Below, in pieces: positions 1 through 7,321 of a stretch of DNA of 33,253 nucleotides. The first letter of the stretch is position 1. Each line of letters opens with the position of its first letter. The DNA is from DATLHO01 sp035539855 (GTDB lineage Bacteria; Bacteroidota; Ignavibacteria; OLB7): the NCBI GenBank assembly GCA_035539855.1, contig DATLHO010000167.1, positions 1-33,253 of the forward strand. The letters run 5' to 3'. Below the pieces are notes generated by a model. That model ran no database searches and was not told where the DNA came from. It saw only the letters and a program-made list of their open reading frames with translations. Made by a program: the position numbers and the translations under genes.

Positions 1-2780
1 CGGCTGCCATAGAGCGCGAGACGATCGTCGACGATGACGCCTACGATCGTACGGTTCGATGCGATGAATCCGGAGACGCGGTAGAACCTGACGTAATCCT
101 GAGGGATGAAGAACGTGTCGCCACGGCGCTCGACACGTTCGTCCCGCGCGCCGATGAGCTGCACGACGCGGCCCGAGCGCAGTAGAATCGACCGGGCCTC
201 GTCGGGCGATGGAAGCGGACCGTCGTACGCGCCGTCTGCGGGCCCGAAGCCCTCGATCATCGTGCGCACTCCGAAGTTGTAGGAGCTCACCACGAGTGCG
301 CTGTGTGGGCCGATGCCTCCCTTGTACAGTCGCCATCGCACACGATATCGTGGATCGATGGGCCGCAGATCGTTCCAGTGGATGTCGCCGAAGCGCTCGG
401 CCGGCGCGGCTTCGAGCAGAGCCGCGGTGCCGTTGGAGTAATCGACGATGGCTCTGACGAAGCCTCCGACCGGATACAGGAAGTACGGCGTGAGCACGAG
501 CGAGCCGACTGCGACGACCCAGCTGATGCCGCGGCGCAGGAGAAACGCCAGGATCGCCACGCCGACCGCGAACACGAGGAGCGCCGTGCTCCACTTCCCG
601 AATGGCGCGAAGGTCACCCAGCTCATGACGACGAACGCGCCTGCGTGGAGTATCCGTCGGCCGAACGCGTTTGCAGAGCCGACGCGGTAACGCGACTCGT
701 CATCGACGGCATCGTCCGCTGCTTCATCCTCTGGACCATCCTCGTCCGCCGCGCCGGAACTGACATCGCCGGCATCCTCCTCCGCACTCCCATCGCGCCT
801 GAACACGCAGGCGCCGAAACCCAGCGTGCTCATGCGCTCGATCATCGGACGGGTCGCCGGATCATCGTCCGCCACGACGTGCACTTCGCCGAGCCACGCC
901 GTCGAGTCGACGATGCGCTCGCCGAGCTCGCGCAGCTCGAGCGGCGTCGGCAGGTCGTCCGGAAACTCGGCGTAGACAACGCCGAGCACGTAGCTCGGAA
1001 TGTGAGGAAGGTGCTCGACGTCACGACGCACCAGGTAGGCCTTACTGACCAACGGCATGCGCTCGAGCTTGCGCCGCAGATGCCTGATGTCGCGGTCGCT
1101 CACGCCGTGCGGCAGGAGCTCTTCACTCAGGAGCAGCGTCTCTCGCTCGTTGCGTATCGCGCCGTCCTCCATGTGGCGTCGGGTAAGCAGCTCGAGAAAT
1201 TCATCGCGTCGCCGATCTCGCATCTCCGCGGCTGCGGAGGCGCCGGGTACGTTCGCCGCGAGACCGAACACGAGCTGGTACCCCGGTATCAGGTACTGTT
1301 CGGGCTGAGCCTCGATCGCGCGGTCGAGCAGGGCGACGCCGCCATCATCTCCGGCGCCGATCATGAGCCGACCCGTTTCGGCGAGCGCGGGGACATTGTC
1401 GGGATAGCGCTCGAGCACGCGTCGATACTCTTCGAGCGCCCGCTCGGGTCCGGCAACGGTCTCGGTCAACTCCGCGTACAGGAGCAGGTCGTCTTCGCCG
1501 TGAACCGCACCCGCGAGACGCTCCGCCTCGAGCTGCGCGAGCAGCTCGCGATGATCGGACTCCAGCTCGTGCCGCTGGCGCCACGCTCGACGCACCTCCT
1601 CACGCCACATCGCATCCGTGCGCTCGAGGCGCGCTTCGAGATGCGATGGGTCGAACAGCTCGTCCGCGGCGGTGATCGCCGCGGGCTCCGGCGGCGCCGC
1701 AGTAACGCCGAGCTCGGCGAGACGGCGACCGAGCGGCGGTGTCCCCGCGAGATCGTAGCGGTCGTGATGCGCCATCTCGCTGACCCAGAGCTTGGCCTCC
1801 TCCAGGTCGATCGATCGCACGTCGTCACGGAACGACCGGTAGAAACGCTCCGGAGGCTCCTCGTGCTCGATGGTCTGCTTCCAGATTGCGGGCAGCCAGT
1901 GCTGGACGGTGAACGTGGCGTACGTCACGACGGCGCAGAAGCTCTCGCCGACGCGATCGGCGCCGACGAGCAGTGCCGCTCGGGCGTCTGCCGAGAGGAC
2001 GCCCATCAGTCCCAGACTGAACCGGTACTCACCCATCGTTCGCTGCAGATGCGTCTCGAGACGATCGACCAGCCTGAGCACGCCACCATACCGCGGAAGC
2101 GTCATTCGATCGAGCCACGACCGCAGCCCCAGCGTCAGCTCGACGAAGCGAATCAAACCGGCAATGCCTCCGGTTCGCATCGTCAGAAGCCACACGATGC
2201 GTGCTTCGAGCTGCGCGCTCGTCAGCGACAGAAGCATCGGCAGTCCGATCGACAGCCTCGTCGCCCGCCAGGCCATCGATCCTGGCTGGACCTCCTCGAC
2301 GAGCTCGACGTCGGCCTCGACCGAGATCGTCGTCGCTATCAATGTATGTCCGCCGGTCAGGTTCGCGGCGCGCTCGATGAGCGCCTCGAGCGCCGGCGCC
2401 TCGAGTGGCGCGAGCAGTGCTCCGTCGGCACAACGCGGAACGGGATCGATGCGTCGGATGAAGAAGTCGTTGACCGGACGAAGGCGGGTGACCCAGTAGA
2501 GGAGCAGCAGCGAGCCATACGATGCCAGCATCCATGCGATCGCGACGCCATAGGTCTCGACGCCGAAGATGAGCATCACGAAGGCGGCGGCGATGAGCGT
2601 TCCGAAGAACAGGACGAGCGTGCGGTCGAATCGGATCCACAGCGCGAGAAGCGCCGCGCCGACCCAGAAGGGAAGCGCCCGTGCGAAGAGACCGAGCGTG
2701 AAGCGTACCGGCCGCGCGTAGGCGTGCTCGACGAGCGCGCTGAGTCGTGCGCTCCGCTCGTCGACCGTCTCCGGGCTCAC
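1..2780 (-). CDS. Large membrane protein with degenerate M48-peptidase-like region (3' end outside window)
   Basis: An uninterrupted minus-strand frame runs from a GTG at 2780 off the left edge, at least 926 residues. The GTG overlaps the stop of the GH16 gene (GTGA), so translation is probably coupled. Seen: two or three membrane segments at about residues 32-96; then a stretch (about 125-320) whose order of elements recalls integral-membrane M48 peptidases: LTSAQLEARIVWLL stands where those enzymes have the HExxH helix, and EYRFSLGLMG...ALLVGADRVGESF stands where they have the EYxAD...LVG helix, followed by the W-rich PAIWKQ segment. No HExxH is present, so I infer a non-catalytic relative. 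Residues about 340-480 are helical and charged with a TPR-like stretch; an acidic linker and another pair of membrane segments come near residue 740-800. Third gene of the PD40-GH16 operon. Gene existence is secure; the M48 kinship is inference. Confidence 0.75.
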   Translation of the reverse strand, partial: MSPETVDERSARLSALVEHAYARPVRFTLGLFARALPFWVGAALLALWIRFDRTLVLFFGTLIAAAFVMLIFGVETYGVAIAWMLASYGSLLLLYWVTRLRPVNDFFIRRIDPVPRCADGALLAPLEAPALEALIERAANLTGGHTLIATTISVEADVELVEEVQPGSMAWRATRLSIGLPMLLSLTSAQLEARIVWLLTMRTGGIAGLIRFVELTLGLRSWLDRMTLPRYGGVLRLVDRLETHLQRTMGEYRFSLGLMGVLSADARAALLVGADRVGESFCAVVTYATFTVQHWLPAIWKQTIEHEEPPERFYRSFRDDVRSIDLEEAKLWVSEMAHHDRYDLAGTPPLGRRLAELGVTAAPPEPAAITAADELFDPSHLEARLERTDAMWREEVRRAWRQRHELESDHRELLAQLEAERLAGAVHGEDDLLLYAELTETVAGPERALEEYRRVLERYPDNVPALAETGRLMIGAGDDGGVALLDRAIEAQPEQYLIPGYQLVFGLAANVPGASAAAEMRDRRRDEFLELLTRRHMEDGAIRNERETLLLSEELLPHGVSDRDIRHLRRKLERMPLVSKAYLVRRDVEHLPHIPSYVLGVVYAEFPDDLPTPLELRELGERIVDSTAWLGEVHVVADDDPATRPMIERMSTLGFGACVFRRDGSAEEDAGDVSSGAADEDGPEDEAADDAVDDESRYRVGSANAFGRRILHAGAFVVMSWVTFAPFGKWSTALLVFAVGVAILAFLLRRGISWVVAVGSLVLTPYFLYPVGGFVRAIVDYSNGTAALLEAAPAERFGDIHWNDLRPIDPRYRVRWRLYKGGIGPHSALVVSSYNFGVRTMIEGFGPADGAYDGPLPSPDEARSILLRSGRVVQLIGARDERVERRGDTFFIPQDYVRFYRVSGFIASNRTIVGVIVDDRLALYGS

Positions 2781-3784
2781 TCGACCGCGCGATACACCCG
2801 CGCGTAGTCGATGTCGTGGTACTGCGGCCAGACCGTCGACTCGTCGGGATCACCGCCCCAGTTGCCGCCGACGATCGTGTCGATGACGAAGCGCAGCGGC
2901 AGGTCGGGCTGGATCACCGGCGCGCGGAAGACCTCGAGGTCGTCAACGAACCAGACGTATTCCGTCGGATACCATTCGAGCGCGAAGCGGTGGTAGGCCT
3001 CGGAGAAATCCGGGCCGCTGAAGCTCGACGAGCGGCTGCGCCGCGTGCCGCGCGCGTTGCCGTAGTGGTAGGTCAGGTGCACCTTGCGCGGGTTGCGCCC
3101 GAGCAGCTCCATGATGTCGATCTCCGGCGCGTTGTGATCGAGCCAGAGCCAGTGCGCCGGCCACAGTCCGCGTCCGGTCGGAAGCTTCGCGCGCACCTCG
3201 AATCGCCCGTAGAGGAACCGCTCGTTCGAGAGGATCAGGCCTCCGGTGTAGAACCCGGGCTCGCTCGTGTCGGGAACCGACGTGATGCGAAGCCGCCCGC
3301 CGGCGACACTCATCGCCGCGCGACGAAACCGCACGAGGTGATCCTCGACGCCGGAGCCACCCTCGGCCACATCCCATCGTGCTGTGTCGAGCGTCGCGTC
3401 ATCGAACTCGTCGGACCACGCGAGCTCCCAGATCGGGAGCCGAACCGTCGCCGCTCTCGTGCGCGAGCGCGCGCGCCAGTCGAAGCTGACGCTCGCGCCG
3501 TCGCGCTCGACCGTGACGCGGTAGCGCCCCGTCGGGATGCGATCGAGCACGAAGCGGCCGGCACTGTCGCTCACGACCGCCCGCGTCGCGGGCGTCGTCG
3601 AGATCGTCGCGCCCGCGATCGGTCCGTGCCGTCCGCCGATCACCTCTCCGTGAATGATCCCGTCATCGTCGTCCCGCGCATCACCGTGCTGCGCCCGGGC
3701 GCCGGTGTAGGAGCCAATGAGGGTGCCGACGACTGCAACGACGAGCGCGATGTCGCGGAGCGTGCGGGGGCGGGATCGATTCAT
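2777..3784 (-). CDS. Glycoside hydrolase family 16 protein with N-terminal CarboxypepD_reg-like domain
   Basis: 335 residues. An N-terminal hydrophobic segment (residues 11-31, ending ARAQ) looks like a signal peptide. Residues about 44-115 form a carboxypeptidase-regulatory-like beta sandwich (IHGEVIG...PIAGATIS...SDSAGRFVLDRIPTGRYRV). Residues 118-335 are a GH16 beta-jelly-roll with the signature EIDIME: E221 is the expected nucleophile, D223 the assistant and E226 the acid/base, so the site is intact. Family members cut beta-1,3 or beta-1,3-1,4 glucans or related galactans; the exact substrate cannot be read. The product should act in the periplasm or outside the cell; no T9SS domain is present, unlike the preceding gene. 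The ATG at 3784 lies 5 nt after the PD40 gene and its stop overlaps the next gene, placing it in the middle of a three-gene operon. Confidence 0.9.
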   Translation of the reverse strand: MNRSRPRTLRDIALVVAVVGTLIGSYTGARAQHGDARDDDDGIIHGEVIGGRHGPIAGATISTTPATRAVVSDSAGRFVLDRIPTGRYRVTVERDGASVSFDWRARSRTRAATVRLPIWELAWSDEFDDATLDTARWDVAEGGSGVEDHLVRFRRAAMSVAGGRLRITSVPDTSEPGFYTGGLILSNERFLYGRFEVRAKLPTGRGLWPAHWLWLDHNAPEIDIMELLGRNPRKVHLTYHYGNARGTRRSRSSSFSGPDFSEAYHRFALEWYPTEYVWFVDDLEVFRAPVIQPDLPLRFVIDTIVGGNWGGDPDESTVWPQYHDIDYARVYRAVE

Positions 3785-3789
3785 GCGAG

Positions 3790-4965
3790 CTACTTGCGAA
3801 CCATGACCGTGGTTGCCAGACCTCCGACACGGAGCAGGTACAGGCCGGAGGAAAGCCCGCTGATGTCGACCGACGTCCGCTCGCCGTTGAGCGTGTGACG
3901 CGCGACGACGGCGCCGCGGGCATCGGAGATGGAGAGCTCGTGTGAGACGCCGGGAGCCGCATCGAGGCCGGTGAGCATCACGTCGATCCTATCGCGTGCG
4001 GGATTCGGCGTCGCGCTGAGCGTGCCGCTCGCGGCAATCGTTCCGCCGATTCCCGATGGGATCGTCACGCCGGTCGCGACGAAGATGTCGAGCTTGCCGA
4101 GGTTGCCGACATCGGTGCGCTCGGAGGAGAAATACACCTCGGTGCCCGACGCCGGCACGGTGATGAAGCGCTCGTCGCGCGACGTGTTGATCGGCGCGCC
4201 GAGATTCGACGGTGCGCTCCAGCCGTCGCCCTCGCGCCGACTCACGTTAAAGTCGAGTCCCCCCAGCCCGCCGTGGCCGGCCGACGAGAAATACAGAAGC
4301 TCGCCGCTCGGATGCAGGTACGGACTGTCCTCGCGGTACCTGGTGTTGACGGGCTCGCCGAGATTGCGCGGCGCGCTCCATTCGCCGTTGGGGAGCTTCG
4401 TCGAGACGTAGAGATCGATGTCCGTGGTCCCTCCGAGCGCGCCCGGGCGATTCGAGACGAAGCAGAGCGTGCGGCCGTCGGCCGAGACCGTGGGCTGCGT
4501 GTCCCAGTAGGGGCTATTGATCGTGCGGAGGTTCCGGATGTTGGTGAACGTTCCGCCGACGAGCTCGGCGATGTAGATGTCGCAGTCGCCGAGACCGTCG
4601 TCGCGCTGGCACCCGGTGAAGAAGATCGTGCGACCATCCGCCGCGATGGACGCGACGCCTTCGTTGAGCGGAGTGTTCACGGGCTCGCCGATGTTCGTCG
4701 CGGCGCTGAAGTCCCAGGCGCCGTCGCCCGCGCGCGTCGCCACCCAGATGTCATGACCGCCGACGCCGTCGGAACGATCGGAGCAGTAGTACAGCGTGCT
4801 CCCATCGGCGGTGATGGTCGGGGCGTACTCGAAGTCGGGAGTGTTGATCGACAGCGAATGGATCTCGACGCCGCCGGCCGAGGCCTGCGCGGTCAGGTCG
4901 ATCGGACCGACGAGCAGTCCGATGAGAGCGAGGATGCCGAGTGCCGAAGCAGTTCGCGTAGACAT
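3790..4965 (-). CDS. PD40/WD40-like beta-propeller protein with T9SS type A sorting domain
   Basis: 391 residues from the ATG at 4965. The open frame extends upstream to 5082, but the 4965 start puts a clean signal peptide first (MSTRTASALGILALIGLLVG, cleaved near TAQA), and GAGG lies 8 nt before it. Residues about 45-300 hold five or six PD40 blades with the repeated pattern PTISADGxTLYFxSxR...GGxDI (for example around 48-62, 158-172, 218-228, 270-283). Residues 316-391 (ATPNPARDRIDV ... DISGLSSGLYLLRV ... VMVRK) match the Por-secretion type A sorting domain, which directs export by the type IX system and is normally removed at the surface. I infer a surface-anchored or released propeller, perhaps binding carbohydrate or peptidoglycan, co-expressed with the GH16 enzyme that follows after 5 nt. 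Confidence 0.9.
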   Translation of the reverse strand: MSTRTASALGILALIGLLVGPIDLTAQASAGGVEIHSLSINTPDFEYAPTITADGSTLYYCSDRSDGVGGHDIWVATRAGDGAWDFSAATNIGEPVNTPLNEGVASIAADGRTIFFTGCQRDDGLGDCDIYIAELVGGTFTNIRNLRTINSPYWDTQPTVSADGRTLCFVSNRPGALGGTTDIDLYVSTKLPNGEWSAPRNLGEPVNTRYREDSPYLHPSGELLYFSSAGHGGLGGLDFNVSRREGDGWSAPSNLGAPINTSRDERFITVPASGTEVYFSSERTDVGNLGKLDIFVATGVTIPSGIGGTIAASGTLSATPNPARDRIDVMLTGLDAAPGVSHELSISDARGAVVARHTLNGERTSVDISGLSSGLYLLRVGGLATTVMVRK

Positions 4966-5011
4966 GAGGAACCTCAGGAGAATTGCTGGTTCGCCGACGC
5001 GGGGGGTCGCC

Positions 5012-5043
5012 CGAAGATACCGCAGAGGATGCTGTGTTGCGAA
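5012..5043 (-). promoter_or_regulatory. Candidate Bacteroidota-type promoter for the PD40-GH16 operon
   Basis: On the minus strand TTCG (5043-5040), a 20-nt gap and TATCTTCG (5019-5012) approximate the Bacteroidota pattern TTTG-N19..21-TAnnTTTG. It would start transcription near 5005 and give a 5' UTR of about 40 nt before the ATG at 4965. Both boxes deviate by one base, so this is tentative. Confidence 0.35.
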
Positions 5044-5072
5044 CGTCCGGCAACACGCGCGGGCCGTGTTGC
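5034..5072. promoter_or_regulatory. Three GTGTTGC half-sites at 16-bp spacing (possible operator)
   Basis: GTGTTGC occurs at 5034-5040, inverted (GCAACAC) at 5050-5056 and direct again at 5066-5072. The starts are exactly 16 bp apart. The right-hand pair forms an 8-bp perfect inverted repeat, GCAACACG/CGTGTTGC, around 7 nt. The leftmost site touches the proposed -33 box of the operon promoter. This looks like a regulator binding array; the regulator is unknown. The inverted pair could instead be a weak terminator hairpin for the gene ending at 5086. Confidence 0.45.
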
Positions 5073-5085
5073 TGAGCACCATCGC

Positions 5086-6111
5086 CTATCGCGAGACTTC
5101 CGGGGTTCCGACCAGCAGCGTCAGCGTCGCTACCGGACCGTTGGGAGAATGTCCCGCGAGCGAGAATCCGATATCCGGGCGCAGCCATATCCCATTGCCG
5201 AGACGAAGCTGTCCTCCGATCTCGACGCGATGGTCCGGAGGCATCCGGCGGTCGGCGTCGAGGCGCAGACCGACGAAGAGGCGCTCGGTCGCGCTGCCAT
5301 ACACCATGCGCGCGGTCAGCGAGCCCTCGAGCAAATCCGATAGCGACGGACCCAGCGACTGATGTTGAAGCGACGCCGCTGCCTGCACCTGGCCGCTTGT
5401 GCCGAGGACCGGGAACGCCGCGACGACGAAGTAATGATAGCCCGTCAGCGGCAGCGCGGATCCGTCGTCGGTCATGTGCCCGCGCCACGTCGCTGCCAGT
5501 GCGAGCTCGTAGACCGAGCGATTCCACAGTGCCTCCTTCAACGCCGGTCGCAGCGAGTCGAGCAGCGCGGCGCGATCCGCCGGCGCGACGGCCGCGAGGG
5601 CACGCAGCAGCGTCGAGTCGGCGCGCAGGTCGGCGTCGTCGTGCAGCATCCAGCGCAAACCGAGCGCGGTGTGGAATCCCGTGCCCGGAACGGTCTCGAC
5701 GGCGAAGGAGATCCGCGGTCGCGTCAGCAATCGGAGCAGTCGTCCGCTCAGGAACTCCTCGAGCGACACACCGCCTCCGATGAGCAGCGGCGCGACCTCC
5801 ATGCCGACGCGCATGCGCTGCGTGGCGCCGTCCCACCGCGCGTGCGCCGCAACCGCCGCGTTGCGCACACCCGACGGCTCGATCGTCATCGGACCGCCGT
5901 CGATGTCGAACGCCATGAGCGCAACGGGCACCGGGACGGGATAATCCGCAACGGCGAGCCGAAGCGGAGTCGCCTGGCCGGCGCCGTCGAGCGTCGCCTG
6001 GCCGGCGCCGTCGAGCGTCGCGCACGACTGCAGCACGAAGGCGCAGAGCGCGACGACGCCCAGCATCGCGCGCGACGATGAGGAGTTGATGAGCAGGATC
6101 GTGAGGTTCAT
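5086..6111 (-). CDS. Putative lipoprotein / outer-membrane beta-barrel protein
   Basis: I chose the ATG at 6111, giving 341 residues with a 29-residue lipoprotein signal (hydrophobic LGVVALCAFVLQ followed by the lipobox LQSC). The frame also has an ATG at 6165, which would give an unusually long leader; no Shine-Dalgarno sequence decides between them. Right after the cysteine the sequence ATLDGAGQ is repeated in tandem. The remainder alternates hydrophobic and polar residues, with many Gly and aromatic residues near the end (RVEIGGQLRLGNGIWLRPDI), as in small outer-membrane barrels. No named family is recognised. The stop lies 120 nt before the PD40 operon start, which has its own candidate promoter, so co-transcription is uncertain. 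Confidence 0.7.
   Translation of the reverse strand: MNLTILLINSSSSRAMLGVVALCAFVLQSCATLDGAGQATLDGAGQATPLRLAVADYPVPVPVALMAFDIDGGPMTIEPSGVRNAAVAAHARWDGATQRMRVGMEVAPLLIGGGVSLEEFLSGRLLRLLTRPRISFAVETVPGTGFHTALGLRWMLHDDADLRADSTLLRALAAVAPADRAALLDSLRPALKEALWNRSVYELALAATWRGHMTDDGSALPLTGYHYFVVAAFPVLGTSGQVQAAASLQHQSLGPSLSDLLEGSLTARMVYGSATERLFVGLRLDADRRMPPDHRVEIGGQLRLGNGIWLRPDIGFSLAGHSPNGPVATLTLLVGTPEVSR
5969..6016. repeat. 24-bp in-frame tandem duplication
   Basis: Two adjacent perfect 24-bp copies (5969-5992 and 5993-6016) encode the duplicated ATLDGAGQ octapeptide just after the lipidated cysteine of the preceding gene. The reading frame is kept, and the duplication only lengthens the post-lipidation linker. 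Confidence 0.9.
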
Positions 6112-6186
6112 TGCGGATCGAGCAGGATGATCGTCGAGGCGGGAGATTCGCCGGGGATTATTCATCGCTGACTAGGGATTCCCCCT

Positions 6187-6217
6187 ATTGTGGCGAGCGA
6201 CCGCGCAAAGCTACCTT
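6187..6217 (+). promoter_or_regulatory. Candidate promoter for the 6409 lipoprotein gene
   Basis: ATTG (6187-6190), a 21-nt gap and TACCTT (6212-6217) fit the Bacteroidota -33/-7 pattern. Transcription would start near 6224, giving a leader of about 185 nt before the ATG at 6409. I found no clear riboswitch-like structure in this C-rich leader. Confidence 0.35.
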
Positions 6218-6408
6218 CTCGCCGTTCGAACGCAAACGCTGGACCTTGACGTGCGGCCGCACGTCGGCGTGAAGCCTCGATCACCCCCCGTGATCCCGGC
6301 AGCGACTTCGCTCCCCCACTGGCGGGCAGCTCACCCCCTGCACATCGCCTTCCCCGCTCCCTACATCCCCGCTTTTATCCAACCTATTCTTTGGTGGGAG
6401 GCTTCGCT

Positions 6409-6891
6409 ATGAAGCGGACTCTATTCGGTATTGCCGTACTCCTCGCGTTCGTCGTGATGTCGTGCGATCAGTCGCAGGCGCCGAGCGGCCCGTCGTCAGG
6501 CCCGTCCAACAAGGCGTCGATCGTCCGTGACGTTCCGGTCTGGACGACGGTGCTTAACACGTGCTGCTGGGAAGAGGAGTTGGTCGAACTCAGCGGTACG
6601 GCCAAGATCACGTTCAACGACAACGGACTCCACGTCGTGGTCAAGGACATGACCGGCATCTGCGTCTGGGGCGGACACAGCTACACGGTCCGGGGCACGG
6701 CCGTGTCCAACCAGAAGTATGGGGACAACGGCTGGCACGTCGTCTTCAGCATGAATCTCGTCAACGAGGACGGCTGCAGTGTGCTCGTGAAGATCCACTA
6801 CAAGTTCGTCTGGAACGAGGAGACCGGCACCTACGACGAGCTCTTCGATCACAGCGAGCTGATCTGCGACCCGCAGACCGAGATCGAGTGA
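6409..6891 (+). CDS. Small secreted lipoprotein of unknown function
   Basis: 160 residues. The start at 6409 is set by GGGAGG (6396-6401) with 7-nt spacing; an upstream TTG in the same frame at 6391 overlaps this site and is rejected. The signal peptide MKRTLFGIAVLLAFVVMSC ends in a lipobox with C19. A short Ser/Pro/Gly linker follows (SQAPSGPSSGPS), then a beta-rich domain with five further cysteines (a CCWEEE pair, GICVWGG, DGCSV and ELICDP), which suggests disulfides in the periplasm or on the surface. The domain is acidic and no family is recognised. It is a single-gene unit with its own promoter candidate and a strong terminator 37 nt after the stop. Confidence 0.85.
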   Translation: MKRTLFGIAVLLAFVVMSCDQSQAPSGPSSGPSNKASIVRDVPVWTTVLNTCCWEEELVELSGTAKITFNDNGLHVVVKDMTGICVWGGHSYTVRGTAVSNQKYGDNGWHVVFSMNLVNEDGCSVLVKIHYKFVWNEETGTYDELFDHSELICDPQTEIE

Positions 6892-6927
6892 TCTCCTGCG
6901 GGACCCCTGCAATGGGCAATTCGAGAG

Positions 6928-6966
6928 AAGGGCGGCCGCATCCGATGATGCGGCCGCCCTTTTTTC
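6928..6966 (+). terminator. Rho-independent terminator of the 6409 gene
   Basis: A 14-bp perfect stem (6928-6941 with 6948-6961) around the 6-nt loop CCGATG runs straight into a T tract (6960-6965). This is a classical intrinsic terminator, 37 nt after the stop codon. Confidence 0.95.
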
Positions 6967-7274
6967 CGGGATGTGAAAACTTTCGACGGCGTGTGACACT
7001 TGCGCGCGTGGATGGTCATACGTGCAGATCGCAGATTCACCGATACGTGTCGACGTGCGGACATGCCCTCGTCCCACTCGACGTGCGAAGACCGGGTCCG
7101 TGGTGGGATTATCCCGGTCGATCGCGACCGGCCGCCAGTCGGCTCGACGCAGGCCTGCACGCCGATCGGACGCTCGCAGCGCACTCGACCGTCTCTGTCA
7201 ACAGCATCGCTCGAACCATCCCATGTGTCACGTCGGCGTTCGAGCGCCGGATCATGACGCAACAGCGATGCGGG
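6967..7274. other. 308-nt gene-free stretch
   Basis: No open frame here has a ribosome binding site or non-random composition; the short frames are arginine-rich shadows. No tRNA cloverleaf was found: a TTCGAG near 7237 lies in a 5-bp stem but has no matching acceptor stem. It ends at an intrinsic terminator on the plus strand, so an unannotated transcript is possible. Confidence 0.5.
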
Positions 7275-7312
7275 CGCCGGGCATGGTAGTCGTGCCCGGC
7301 GCTCTTGTTTTG
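7275..7312 (+). terminator. Intrinsic terminator with no obvious gene upstream
   Basis: GCGCCGGGCA (7275-7284) pairs with TGCCCGGCGC (7294-7303) around a 9-nt loop and is followed by TCTTGTTTT. The T-rich side faces the plus strand. The only plus-strand gene upstream already ends at 6928-6966. It could help end the minus-strand gene that stops at 7322, but no T tract lies on that side. Confidence 0.7.
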
Positions 7313-7321
7313 TGATCAGCC